64,000 bases of DNA, taken from positions 62,001 to 126,000 of the forward strand of contig NW_003202973.1 in the NCBI RefSeq assembly GCF_000006405.1. Reading direction: 5' to 3'. Both the position numbers and the translations under genes were made by a program. Position 1 is the stretch's first letter; each line of letters opens with the position of its first letter. A model generated the notes under the pieces. It did no database searches and had not been told where the DNA came from. It saw only the letters and a list, made by a program, of their open reading frames with translations. Source of the DNA: Perkinsus marinus ATCC 50983 (lineage: Eukaryota; Perkinsozoa; Perkinsida; Perkinsidae). Positions 24,101 through 36,865 of this stretch are shown one piece after another.

Positions 24101-24397
24101 AGTAATGGGCAAGAGACGAGACCTCAAGGGTTGCTCAAAAGTGCCGTCCCCAGCATCGGCGATCGCTAGGCCTAGTGAGGGCTCCCACTAGCGAGTCAGG
24201 TTGTCATTATTACTGCTTATCATGGCAGAGCAGTCCCTCAGCACAGCCCTGGTGCCTACCAACGCCCTTACCCTCCCTTCATACGCCTCAATGGTAAGTC
24301 GTGGTATCACCACTGTTGGTCGAGCCAGGTCACAGGCGTAGACATCCCTCGACTGCTCTGAGTCGGCTCGAACTCTGTAGGGACCGCTCATTGCCAT
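21187..24397 (-). CDS. Glutathione synthetase paralogue (copy b), ATP-grasp loop not found
   Basis: Tandem paralogue upstream of copy a, same strand. A start is likely at ATG 24397, with AYEGRVRALVGTRAVLRDC aligning to RYEQSLKAMAKGEATLRGC of copy a. Further matches: VSVTPHLATAAQKIS (about 23450-23400), LPDNKTANEIASAMAEAVRL (about 23295-23230), VEVALVYYEALEYDADGS (about 22625), LRGRLEKSMAVQCPSVVLQL (about 22520-22460), then SNLSIYSCLVMNGREVALER and AGHVLETR (about 21400-21330), ending SSETE at stop 21187. Between 22195 and 21480, where the KPQREGGG and LMERM exons should be, I find a 50-bp minisatellite and no matching exon. It may be a degenerating copy or one of changed function. Confidence 0.75.
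21557..21925 (+). repeat. 50-bp minisatellite, about 7.3 copies
   Basis: Direct repeats of a 50-bp unit, e.g. tatttggcgaatggggccac then tatgcctgtggtctatacca. Units differ at a few positions. The unit length is not a multiple of three. It lies within the span of glutathione synthetase copy b, in the place of its missing ATP-grasp exons. Confidence 0.95.
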
Positions 24398-25024
24398 AAC
24401 GCCAACTGTTGTCAATGAATACGACAAGAGGTGGTCGTTCGCAAGCCTAGCACTTCTACGAGAGATTCACACTGAGTTCCCATTACGTTTTGCTCGGTGA
24501 ATATTTCGGTGATACTGAACTCAACTTCATGAGAGCTCTGAAGCTTTCAAGCCTATAGGTGCTGTCCATTGAACCATCGTTACTGACACAGTTTCCGCTC
24601 TGTCCCAAGGTGCAAGTCATTGCTAACATCCCTTTTCTCTGTGTGTAGCACTACTAGCAGCACCACGTGTTTTTCCAGAGAAATGCTCCGATGAATTTTC
24701 TTCGGCGGCCTACTATAAGTTCATCGATACCTCTGTCCTCCTCATCAATTACCGACGCCTCGACGGTACAGTAGTGTTAACCATGACAGTATCCCCTGTC
24801 GCCTGAAAGGTCGGGTCCCAGTCAGACGCCTCGCCACCTCTCTACGCTGATAATATGCTAATTTTAGTGACAAACGTTTTTTGCACACAGGCATTCCTTC
24901 TCCCGACGTTTCTATCCAACTTGGTAGACGCCGGGTCAGACACATCGACCGCATTGGCGGACATGGTCTACCACACAACGGTTGAGTCATTCAGCTTAGC
25001 CGTATCGAGCAGTAGACTCGGACA

Positions 25025-25250
25025 GGGGCCGTATGCGGATCCTGATGCAACAGGTGAGTCAGAGTATTTACTCAGATGAAAAAATCAGATGGTGAGTAAT
25101 AACCCATGATTCGCTGATTTTTTACTCTGGAGCAAGAAATCAGGATCATCGCGAGGATATGTGGATCACTGAGCTGATTCGAGAATCAGGATCAGAGCGT
25201 GAGTTGAATCATGGACTCAGATTCATGAATCAGTATCCGCATACGGCCCC
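25025..25250. mobile_element. 226-bp MITE-like element with 22-bp TIRs (family C)
   Basis: Left end ggggccgtatgcggatcctg, right end its near-perfect complement (atccgcatacggcccc), one mismatch in 22. The interior is full of short alternating gattc/gaatc/atcag words that give further self-complementarity. Non-coding. It lies upstream of the GDP-mannose dehydratase gene. No convincing target duplication was seen. Confidence 0.85.
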
Positions 25251-25413
25251 AGGGGAAAGTTCACAACAAAGATTCCTCTGATTTTTGGGCGTGCGCGTAG
25301 TTTCGTGGCGCGTGACGATTCTTTTGAGCTCTTAATTATGCGTAAGCACTCATCCCAAAGCGTCATATATGAAGTGAGTAACTCACTGGCATTCTAGAGC
25401 TTCTCTACAGTAG

Positions 25414-27125
<1,712 letters not shown>

Positions 27126-27345
27126 AGTGAGGAGAAGGAGGTGTTTACTTTCACGTTTAACGTATAACAAGTTGGTGTGATGCACGTATGGCTTACCTCC
27201 AGAAGGAGTGTATAGTAGAAGACATTGATAAAGACCAGCGACTCGTCTGTTGCGGAATTCAACGTATACTAGTTGCAACTGCATGGTGTTGTTAATCGAA
27301 AGGGTTGTGGCTTGACACGGAAGAGGGTATACGTATATTTTTATA

Positions 27346-28687
27346 ATGCTGCCACCAAGACTCGACGGAGATGATGATGATGGTCCTCATGAGTCTGTGT
27401 ACGGTCTGGTAGTATTGAGGGCTTCACAAGGTAGGAAGGAGCAGCGTCGGGCAGGTTATCGAGCCGGAGTTGCCGAAGCCAAAGCCGGCGAGACATAAGT
27501 CTAAGTATTCAGCAACCATACCCCCGACTTCTAGTACATTCACTACGGCTCAGACCAGCAAGCCTGGTAAAAGTTCATACCACATTTCCGCTACATCTCG
27601 TTGTGATGTAGGTATATCCAACGTTGCAGGATCGCAGGAGGTGGAGAGACCGAAGCCTACTGAACACATGTGGGAGCGTTGAAGCTCAGATGTATGTCGT
27701 TGGACGTGAAATTAGTTACTATAAACCGCACGCCACCTTTGGAGTGCCTGTCGGGTCGGCCAAACCTGATCCGAAAAAGCCTCTGAGGAAGTTCGATAAG
27801 AATAGAAGGATTGAGTCTCGTAAGCATATGGAGGAGTGTGTGGCAATTACTTTTAAATCAGTGACGGAGATCCGAAAGAAGAGCCCAGAGAAATTGAAGG
27901 CGACAGTGGCACACGCCGCGATCAAGCCGGCTTTGCCGAAGTCGGGTGAGAGACCCGTCATGAATCTGGTGTCGGGTAAGCATGAGATGCTGCTCTGCTG
28001 GCTGTTGGTGCTGGTGACGTGTTAGGTAAGAATTTCATCACTGCCAACGCTGTAGACAATATTTTGAAAGCGCCTCCTCCTCCTGTGGAAGGCGGTGAGT
28101 ATGGGGAGCTGGCCAAGGACTATCTCAGGAAATCTGACTACGGTAAGGGTCGAGTCTTGGGGGTCTCTGATGTGGTTGGTAGGGAAAGTACCTGCGTATT
28201 TGGAGAAGATCAAAGCCGACATCAAATCAGAGTGAGTCGTTGAAGTGATGGTTGCTGGGGTACTACGCTCAGGTACGACTATATACGGCAATTACAGGAC
28301 CAACAGAGGAAGGAGGAGCAGGGCAAGGTAGCGTTTCGGAAGGTCTGAGGACATTTGTGGAAGAGTTGTTAGATACGACCGTTGCCTGATGAGGAAAGAT
28401 TAGAGTTAATTGAGGCACTTAAGAAGAAGTGGGAGAAGGTCAATGCTGATTATCAGGTGAAGGGCGACGGGATGGTCTGTGATGATGATGCTTGTGTTAG
28501 TGCATGACGCATCTCACCAAGCTGGATACGATTGGGAAAACCAGGCGTAAAGAGAGTTTTGAAGCACAGCTTGCGGCTATTGAGAACGATATTGCTAAGC
28601 TGAATCGAAGGTAAGGACGAGGTCAGGAGAGTTGATACCAACGTATGGTCAATTTTCAGGCGGGTATTGATTGACACTTCGATGTGA
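27346..28687 (+). CDS. Enkurin-domain ciliary protein
   Basis: Multi-exon gene: 27346-27408, 27455-about 27610, later exons, about 27710-27975, 28026-28142, 28183-28231, 28273-28327, 28373-28456, 28501-28610, 28660-28687. The N-terminus carries HESVYGLVIEPELPKPKPARH, the ESVYxLI and proline/lysine signature of enkurin. The C-terminal enkurin domain runs from KNFITANAVDNIL through YLRKSDYGKVPAYLEKIKAD, LPDEERLELIEALKKKWEKV and LDTIGKTRRKESFEAQLAAI. Enkurin is a microtubule inner protein and calmodulin-binding protein of motile cilia. Its presence implies a flagellated stage. The middle exon boundaries near 27610-27710 are uncertain. Confidence 0.93.
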
Positions 28688-28689
28688 TA

Positions 28690-29540
28690 CACAGGGAAGG
28701 GGTTGCACAGCATGAAAGTGATGATGAACCTATGGTGTATACGATGTGAACCGTATTTGCGTTAAAGTTGTAACTTTCGGGCAGACAAATATCCATCAAG
28801 CGTGACACTCTTACAATAATTTTCGTATATCAGCGAGTTACAAAGAAAGCGATAAGGTTTGCGGGAAGATAAATCCCCACCAACAGATGAATCCCGTCCT
28901 TCAAGGTAACCGGCAGAAAAACGAAATTGATATTCGATCAAAGCTGACCTCTCCTATCTGTCACGCTGACTGAAATCGTTTTATCAATAGATATCCTGAT
29001 TTAGTCTAATTCGAAGTTTCTATGATTAACAACCAAAGAGGATGTGGTGATAGGCAGAAAGTTTTCTTCGAGTTAGATGGTGAGAGAAGAGACACTAATG
29101 TGATTAAAAGTAGAGCCGAGATTTCACAAGCGGCATCATAACACACAACGGAATGATGAAATAAGACAGCATAGTTAGCATTCTTGCGACGATGTTGGTA
29201 TAAACACTACACACGTCGAACAGCGATGTCCATCACGTACGGGTTACTGACTCCCCAGTCGGCCATTTCTGATGGAAAAACCGCAAAAAAACACAAATTT
29301 CGATAATATAGGAATGCTACCGCCAACCCAGGGCGCAAGCAACATAAGCAAATTACTATGTGATCGATACAAGAGACACTCATCTGCTCGATAGACCACT
29401 GATAGAGAATCTCATACGAGTTCTCTGGTAGGGTAAGATGCTAACGCCAACCCAGGGCACTAACAGGTTACTAGTCACGATACGATAATATGATAAAAAT
29501 GATCGTACATAGTTCCACAAACAACAGGGCAGGTCATGAT
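28690..29540. other. Intergenic region with a short direct repeat
   Basis: No gene is visible. The phrase cgccaacccagggc is repeated at about 29320 and 29447 within similar context (gatgctaacgcc / aatgctaccgcc). It is otherwise featureless, between convergent enkurin and transporter genes. Confidence 0.5.
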
Positions 29541-29555
29541 ATCATTTTTCTGCTA

Positions 29556-30839
29556 CTAGAAAAAGTCTTTTACAGCCATGTAGGTGCCGAAGACGAGGGC
29601 GATGAAAGCAATACCGACCAAAACACGTTGAAGCCACAATAACCAACGATTCTGAGTAACACCTTGGAGCTGTAAAATTCTCCAGTAATAGACAGTCGGA
29701 TACACCAACGCAATGAGTACCACGAACACTGCACTCAAAAGGTTCACCAACTTGTCGACGCTTGGGACGAGCAAGGCGACGAGAGCACAGAATATCACAA
29801 GGAGGATACGGAAAGCACAACGGACAACTTCCGCAAGCACACGATTAGTCCACTTTTTGGTAAGGTTTTCGTGTAAAAGATGGTCGGAGAGCTGAGCACT
29901 CGGGGACATGATGACCAAGAAGTGCGTGGCCACGAGTATCACTGCACATACGTTGATGAGCCAGGAATAGATAGTCCAATCGTCGCGATCAGCAGGGGAG
30001 AAAGCCTCGATCATAGTGTCATAATTGGTGATAGAGTCACCAAAGGCCAAATACCCCACAGTAGTTATGCAGAGGTAAACTACACCAACCAATAGGAACG
30101 ATATGAAAGCCACTCGTCGTCGGAACCTCTGAGGTCGGCGAACGTCCTTTATGATGGTGGGGACGGTAATGCTGACGTTGAATGATAGCAGGAATGTACA
30201 AAAAACGGAGATGAGCTGTATGGGGCCTCCAGAGAGATGATATGTGATCGTGTCATTGTCAACAGTCTCGGCTACGTATTCATCTATACTGGCAATGACA
30301 ACGAGTATGACAGTAGCAAAAACAGAGGCTACACCAAGCGCTGAAAAGAAACTAATTTCCTTCATGGATTTCAAACAGGAGAAAGGCATGATGAGAATGG
30401 TCACGATGAGAAGCCATAGATTATACGACAACACTCCGGTGAGACTGTACATGCTAGTAGCGAGCAAAATGAGGAAGGCCGCACAGGCGCTCAACATGAG
30501 AGGATGCAAAGTGACAGAGTTAATCACAGTAGCAACCTTGCCGTAACAAATTCGACCGAGGTCCTCGAAAGACGAGATGGGGCGCTTGGGGTTCTCGGGG
30601 TTCATGCATAGACCGTCGCAAAGAAGGGTTACGTTGTAGTAGACGAAGGCGCCGGCGACAACGAGTAGAATGTAGCCACTTATCCAGCCGGCCCGAGCGA
30701 ATGCTAGAGGAAGTGTCATTATACCGAGACCAATCGCGGTCATGACTAGGTTGAACACTGCCCTTGCATCAGAGCAACCGCCAGGGATGATCATCTCCTC
30801 GATGACTTTGCTCGAGTCTGTTGATGCTGAACGAGACAT
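29556..30839 (-). CDS. Amino acid transporter, AAAP/SLC38-like family
   Basis: Single uninterrupted ORF of 427 residues, unusual among its intron-rich neighbours. Hydrophilic N-terminus (MSRSASTDSSKVIEE), then the family motif GCSDARAVFNLVMTAIGLGI and MTLPLAFARAGW at TM1. Some eleven hydrophobic segments follow, including LLIVTILIMPFSCLKSM, FCTFLLSFNVSITVPTIIKD and LLVGVVYLCITTVGYLAFGD. It is probably a proton- or sodium-coupled neutral amino acid transporter in the plasma or vacuolar membrane. Substrate is not determinable. The start ATG at 30839 is followed by the family-typical tail. A perfect hairpin lies about 145-170 bp upstream. Confidence 0.92.
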   Translation of the reverse strand: MSRSASTDSSKVIEEMIIPGGCSDARAVFNLVMTAIGLGIMTLPLAFARAGWISGYILLVVAGAFVYYNVTLLCDGLCMNPENPKRPISSFEDLGRICYGKVATVINSVTLHPLMLSACAAFLILLATSMYSLTGVLSYNLWLLIVTILIMPFSCLKSMKEISFFSALGVASVFATVILVVIASIDEYVAETVDNDTITYHLSGGPIQLISVFCTFLLSFNVSITVPTIIKDVRRPQRFRRRVAFISFLLVGVVYLCITTVGYLAFGDSITNYDTMIEAFSPADRDDWTIYSWLINVCAVILVATHFLVIMSPSAQLSDHLLHENLTKKWTNRVLAEVVRCAFRILLVIFCALVALLVPSVDKLVNLLSAVFVVLIALVYPTVYYWRILQLQGVTQNRWLLWLQRVLVGIAFIALVFGTYMAVKDFF

Positions 30840-30982
30840 TCCTTATAGGGAAACTTTCGAGGGGGAATGAACAAGCTGACAAATCGACTTATGAACCATT
30901 GTGCTTCGCATCACCATCGTCCAACGCACCAGTTTATAGCTTTCGCTAGCTTACAGTTTAGTAGATGGTCTAGCTTTTACTA

Positions 30983-31007
30983 GACAGCTAGAGGGCGTCT
31001 AGCTGTC
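30983..31007. promoter_or_regulatory. Perfect 10-bp inverted repeat upstream of transporter
   Basis: gacagctaga-gggcg-tctagctgtc: ten paired bases with a 5-base loop, about 145-170 bp upstream of the transporter start codon. It may be a protein-binding palindrome or chance; no further support. Confidence 0.45.
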
Positions 31008-31259
31008 AACCGTCTGCGATTTCTTTATGAAAAACGAAGTGCATCTGATCGTGGCAGCTAGATTTAGTAGGATTAGTCTGATAATGATTATCAATGTTGG
31101 CCCTGCAAATACGTAATACGCTGAGTTTTGTGTGGGACCATGGTGTAAATTCTGTACATCTTTTATGCTGATCTATCAGCGTTGTTCGACACAGTGGCCT
31201 CTTATCAACCCACTGAGAGCGACTTTCTAGTCCATCGCGAGTTGTTATTAGTATAGGGT

Positions 31260-31497
31260 TTAGGATACATACTGTAGTTCTACTCTGATGACCGCGATAC
31301 TAATATTGCGTGAGATATCGCAAGAGGAGTTCGGTGATGTCCTCACCCTATTTAAGAGAATGCAATGATTGCACTGTATAGACCCGGCAAAAGTGATAAG
31401 TCCAAGTACAAACACGAGCCCTATCGCAGCTTCCCACCCAAAACTCGTTAACTCAACTCGTCCCGCCCTGCCGACTTCATCTGCGGCCATCGGACAG
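31260..31497 (-). CDS. Hypothetical small membrane protein
   Basis: From the ATG at about 31497: MAADEVGRAGRVELTSFG followed by one strong hydrophobic segment (WEAAIGLVFVLGLITFAG) and a Cys-containing tail. No family was recognised. It could be a real small gene, an exon, or chance. Confidence 0.3.
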
Positions 31498-31924
31498 CCA
31501 TCCTCACACAGTTGAGGATTGCACGTCAAGATGCAGACAGTCAGAAACTACCAGGTGGCAGTGGGTGGGCAAAAGGAGCCAGCACGCTCACCAGCAAGTG
31601 ATAGATGATAAAGTAAGGTATCAATAAGCCTCACACTAACAGTTAGGACCAGCAGCAACAACATCACACGAAATGCACAGGTTCAGAGTCCAAATTTTCG
31701 GGCGAGCGCGCTGAATCTCTCATTAGCACAATTGCTGTCGTCTGTTTAACAGTCGAGGTGAGTTGAATTTTCATCTGCCTCAGTGCTTGTGTTAGTCGAG
31801 AAGGAGAAATGTGACGGAATCGGGCCTATTTTGTATCTTTTATATCCGAGATAAAGATATGTAACCATAGTAGTTGTAACTTATAACTACTCAATGCAGC
31901 AGTGTAGTGGTAGTGCAAACCGTA

Positions 31925-32070
31925 GTGTGAGAAAATCTGCACATGGACAACTACGATAGCATGAAATTTTTCAGGAAATTTTTTGATTTTTTTATTGTTT
32001 TTTTTGCAAACTTCCCCCCTCTCCCTTTTATAAATTCAGCTCAGGAAAGCACAGTTATATTCCAACACTA
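31925..32070 (-). repeat. MITE family B copy upstream of MPP-beta
   Basis: Inverted copy from gtgtgagaaaatctgcacat to gcacagttatattccaacact. A further short fragment (gtcaccaacatgttgg) overlaps the predicted start of the next gene. Confidence 0.8.
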
Positions 32071-32124
32071 CTAGGGTGGTGAAAATGGGAGTGTTTTCCT
32101 CTTTAGTTTTTCATTGTCACCAAC

Positions 32125-35100
32125 ATGTTGGTACAAAAAAGTGTTCCTTATCTCTCCCACAGTTTGGCTTTGTATCCAACAGCAGCAGCTCTAGCGAGCA
32201 CAGGGCGGAGGGGCTTCCTCAATAGGCGTATGATAAGCAATATGTCAGCTAGTTTGGGAGGTGCTCTTTTCAACGCCCCACCAACTAAGGTAATTTTGAA
32301 TTTGGATTTTACGGTTTTTGTATCAGTTTGTGTGGTAGGTGACCACCCTACCCAATGGGCTGCGTGTTGCTACTCAGCACACCTTCACGGAATCTGCCAC
32401 TGTTGGGGTTTGGATTGACGCGGGCTCGCGATATGAGACGAAAGAAACCAATGGTAAGTTGAAAAATATCTTAGGTCGATCAGTGTAAGATTCAACTCTG
32501 GCCCGATTTAGGCACGGCCCATTTTCTAGAGCATCTAGCTTTCAAAGGAACGCAGCGGAGATCGAGAATTCAGCTAGAGAGAGAAGTTGAAGATATTGGA
32601 GCTCATCTGAATGCCTATACTTCTCGAGAACAAACAGTGTAATACCCTCACAAGTTCGTGTATTTCACTGTGGTGTGGTATTGATGCTGATATAAAGTTG
32701 TGAATTTCTAACCGCCGGTTTCTAATTTCGGTTGGTCACTTAGACCTTATCACCCTCCTTTTACGGTTAATCTCATTATTATCACATTAAATTTGATATC
32801 AAGTTTAACTAATACTCTCCACAGATACTATGCAAAGACACGTCGCGAGTGCGTTGGTCAAGGCCTCGACATACTATCGGATATACTTCAACATTCTAAG
32901 CTTGAACGAAGGGCTATTGAGGAGGTAGGGCCAGCAAGAGTAAATCCATGCCTGGGGGTTTCGTGTGTGAGGATTTAGATCCAGCCGGTTGATATTTTAT
33001 GGCTTTCATGTAAAGTAGTTCTTTTTCTGATAGTAGAAAGGGAGTTTGCATGTGAAATAGCAGTTGTTAATGTGATGCATGTTGTTATATAATACTTATT
33101 AATGTAGTTGTTAATTTTATAAGAATGGATTAGTGCGTAGAATTTCGCGGAAATTTTCATTTTCAGGAAAGAGGTGTTATTCTGCGAGAAATGGAAGAAG
33201 TGAATAAGTCGCTGGAAGAGGTTATTTATGACCAGTTGCATATAGCGTGTTTTCGTGAGGACCCTCTAGGGTAGTAAGGGTCAAAATAATTGACGCTGGG
33301 CGGGTTGCATAAACTGTGATTGACCTTGAGTAGATACACAATCCTTGGCCCTGTGGAGAATATAAGGTCGATACAACGTGACAATTTGGTTGATTACATT
33401 TCTGATAACTACAAAGCTGACAGGATGGTGGTTGCGGCGGCCGGGCCGGTGGAGCACGAAGACATTGTTAAATGTGTGAGTGAGGGGTGTATTTGCAAAA
33501 AAAATATGTGTTGCAAAATTTTTTCCTGAAAATTTTCACGAATTTTGTATTTTGGGCTGACGTAGTGTTTCGAGATGAAGGTTTAGCGAGGATCAGATGT
33601 AGTAGTGGTAAGAATAAAATGGAGTTTCACCCGTTTTACGTGAAGTGGATACTTCGTGGAAGTCGTGGAATATATTTTTCACTAGTGTTTTTCATATCAC
33701 GGGTGAAACTCCAATAATAAGAATTGCTTTTTTTATCAGGCTGCGGAAAAATTTGGTAATTTGCCGAAGTCTTCAAGTCCCCGTCGTATCATCCAGAAGC
33801 CACATTTTGTATCTTCGGAGCTGCTCTCGACGTACTACAAGTGTGTTCGCTTTCCTCAGCTGAGCTCAGGAGTTTCCTATACAGTGTTGGAGGAATATAT
33901 GTTCGCTTTCCTCAGCTGAGCTCAGGAGTTTCCTATACAGTGTTGGAGGAATATATGTTCGCTTTCCTCACCTGAGCTCAGGAGTTTCCTATACAGTGTT
34001 GGAGGAATATATGTTCGCTTTCCTCAGCTGAGCTCAGGAGTTTCCTTACTATTTATAGGAGTTCATATTGCGACTTCGGGTAGAATGGGAATTTCCCAAA
34101 ATTTTCTCAGAATTTCTATATTGTGAGCGACACATGTAGTTGACGATGAGCATATTTCCCTACACGGGTGTATATATACGAATTCGGGTAGAAGTGTACG
34201 GAAACCAATGAGAATTCCCTCGGAATTTTCGCATGTGTTTGACCTCATTGGAGTTTCACCCGTTTTACGTGAAGTGGCGTAGTACTGGGTGAAAAACGCG
34301 ATATTTGCGGCCTGTAGTAGTCGTAAAATATGTTTTCATAACACTAGGGTGAAACTACATTATTGTGTATAAGTGTAATGGTATATATTAGGACGGATGC
34401 GTTGGGAGCAGCTGGTCACGTGGCAGTAGCTTTTGAAGGCGTGCCTTGGACTAGTCCCGATTGTATCACATTCATGCTAATGCAGCAAATAGTGGGGGGA
34501 TATAACTCGGCGTTTCAAGGTAAAAATGGAGTTAATTTTGTTGTTGATGTTGGTGATGATAGGGTTGATACCGCCTACGCTGTCGGCGAACTCGTCGATA
34601 CAGGCTGTTGCGAGAGCGCCTAGTGAGGAAGGAAGTTCGACATGGATTGGTAAGAATTCAGGGAGACGGTTGTGACTATGGATATTGTGTTTTGTGATAT
34701 ATAATAGGGTAATGAAATTTTGATAATTTTCGGATTAGTGATTTTTTATTATTATTACTACTTTGTGGTGGGATGAACTGGGTATAGCAGCTGTAGAGAG
34801 GGACATGTTGCACAATTTTTGAGATATTCGAGGTGGTTATGACTGCATGCAAGAAACTGCTGAAGTTTCACCCTAGTGATATGAAAAACACTATAGTGAA
34901 AAACATATTTCACAATTGTGATATCGGTTGTGGAAGGATATAGGGGCTATAGTTTACATCGCTGTATTAGAGTATGATATGAGTACTTATTCGCCGCAAA
35001 TGCGTATAGGAGTACTACGCCATTTCACGTTAAACGGGTGGAGTTCTACTGGATGGGACTGTACGTATGCATATTTATGGATTGAGCGTCACCCGGGGCA

Positions 35101-36457
35101 ATTCTCTGTGGAAAAAAAACCGATATTGGCGCTAAGCAGTAGTCGTGGAATATATTTTTTATATCACGGGTGAAACTTCAGGGATATTATAGGAAACGAG
35201 TTTTTGATATTTACCACAGTGGAGTTTCACCCGTTTTATGTGAAGTGGCGTAAAACTGGGTGAAAAACGCGATATTCGCGGACTGTAGTAGTGGTAAAAT
35301 ATATTTACACTAGTGTTTTCATATCACTAGGGTGGTGAAACTCCAGTGTTATTGTTTGGAAAAATCACCTGAACGTAGCAGCCTCTTGTGCAGTGATGGT
35401 TCACGCCGAAAAAGATAATATTTTGCGGTTAATGGATTGAATGCTGATTATCACTCAGGGTTTGCGACTTGCGGGAAAATTGGTGTAGCTGAGGTCGTGT
35501 TTGCGTTCACTAGATTGTATCAATTCGTGGAAAATTTACTACACCTTTGTCGAGTGTTTTTTTCTATATGCGGTCTTGGCCATTTTTTTGTTAAATTTTA
35601 CGCTCTGGATTTTGGATTTTGCCAAATTTGTGATTGGCACATTTTTTTTCCGATTTGTGATTTCTTCTCTGTGCGGTATTGGTATTTTGTGGAGTATTTT
35701 TTACTCGCCATTGAAAAAAATGTGATCGCAAGAAATCTTGTTCGAATGAAAATTTTTGATTGGCAGATTCATTCACCGCCTTTAATACGTGTTATAAAGA
35801 CACTGGTCTGTTCGGGTTTTATGTGGCCAGCCCGGAGCAAGCAGTGAATAGAGCTATTGGTAAGGAGANNNNNNNNNNNNNNNNNNNNNNNNNNNNNNNN
35901 NNNNNNNNNNNNNNNNNNNNNNNNNNNNNNNNNNNNNNNNNNNNNNNNNNNNNNNNNNNNNNNNNNNNGTAGATCATATGTGATTCAACTGCCATTGACT
36001 TTATAAAACTAATATTTGGTATTTATATAAAAAATGATGTCTATATCTTCATGAGTGTTTGAGGATAATATTATTATTACTATTGGAGTGGTCATTTGAT
36101 AATTCAGGTATAGCCGAGGATATTGGTCGGCAGCTGTTGGTGTATGGTCGTCGGATTAGCCCTGCTGAGTTCGTGAAAAGGCTTGATCAAATTGACCACT
36201 GTAATGATGGGTACTTTTTGGGAGTAGTCTATGATTTGGTTGAAAACAGATTTGACTGTTTGGGTATCCTGAGGTTGAGTGGTCATGATTCAGATGAGGT
36301 CCGTCGAGTGGCACAGAAGCACCTTATGGGGAAGCCGGTGACGATGACAGGGGTTGGAATGGTTCAAAATGTCATGCAGTTGTCGGAGGTGCAGAAGCTT
36401 GCACAGTGGAGTGCGGCGGCGGGGGCGAGGACTGCTGCTGCTGGTAGTAGACACTAG
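32125..36457 (+). CDS. Mitochondrial processing peptidase beta subunit (M16 metallopeptidase)
   Basis: Exons: 32125-32289, 32339-32453, 32512-32638, 32825-32924, 33167-33270, 33331-33475, 33740-33840, 34392-34519, 34563-34649, 35767-35859, then a 100-base gap of N (35870-35968), then 36108-36200 and 36294-36457. The N-terminus (Ala/Arg-rich, [20 protein letters not shown]) looks like a mitochondrial targeting peptide. [11 protein letters not shown] and [12 protein letters not shown] lead to the zinc motif HFLEH. The distal Glu is in [31 protein letters not shown] and the C-terminal half follow. It cleaves presequences in the matrix, or serves as the complex III core 1. Part of the sequence is missing in the gap. 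The ATG lies in MITE-like sequence, so an upstream first exon is possible. Confidence 0.93.
33620..33716 (+). repeat. MITE family A copy in MPP-beta intron
   Basis: tggagtttcacccgttttacgtgaagtgg ... catatcacgggtgaaactccaa, internally shortened, in the intron before exon 33740. Confidence 0.85.
33842..34165 (+). repeat. Four-copy 56-bp array plus family B body in MPP-beta intron
   Basis: 56-bp period (gttcgctttcctcagctgag at 33845, 33901, 33957, 34013), followed by an intact family B body ending near cacatgtagttgacgatg ... tacac. The splice donor of exon 33740-33840 (gtgtgttcgc) passes straight into the first repeat unit. Confidence 0.93.
34248..34362 (+). repeat. MITE family A copy in MPP-beta intron
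   Basis: Runs from tggagtttcacccgttttacg to agggtgaaactaca. Same intron as the preceding array. Confidence 0.85.
34860..35346. repeat. Three MITE family A copies in one MPP-beta intron
   Basis: A degenerate inverted copy (about 34865-35040), a fragment (about 35130-35180) and an intact forward copy (35219-35346, tggagtttcacccgttttatg ... ggtggtgaaactcca). All lie in the long intron between exons 34649 and 35767. Confidence 0.8.
35870..35968. other. Assembly gap (run of N)
   Basis: About 100 undefined bases within MPP-beta. True length unknown. At least one coding exon of the peptidase may be hidden here. Confidence 0.99.
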
Positions 36458-36619
36458 TTGTATCTCTCGTTTCTATGGACCGGTTTCGTATGTTCATGAG
36501 CTGAGTTGGATATGGGGTGGTAGTAGTAGTAGACGTGGTGAAGTTTTTGACTATTATGTATTTGTGATTCAGGGTGAATTCGGTTGAAGAGAACTTTTGG
36601 TTGGCGAAGTCGTGTTGGA

Positions 36620-36800
36620 ATTTGTGTTTTTTTCCTCAGCTGAGCTCTGGAGCTTTCTCACTTATTATAGAAGCTTACATACGAATTCGAGTAGAAGTGT
36701 ACAGAAACCAATAAGAATTTCTCCCAAAATTTCCTCACCATTTTCATATTGTCACCAACATACGTAGTTGACCATGCGCATGTTCCCCCGCACTGGTATC
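36620..36800 (+). repeat. MITE family B copy between MPP-beta and TMEM234
   Basis: tttcctcagctgagctctgg, tattatagaagcttacatacgaattcg, accaacatacgtagttgacc and a right end cccgcact. Confidence 0.85.
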
Positions 36801-36865
36801 TTATTACACTGCGTGTAAGATTCAGAACAGGTCCATAGGAAGCTTTTTAGGGGTGTTTTACCTCA

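Noticed and set aside
29556..29820. Overlapping minus-strand frame inside the transporter
   Set aside because: Shadow frame of the 427-residue transporter, with no splice sites.
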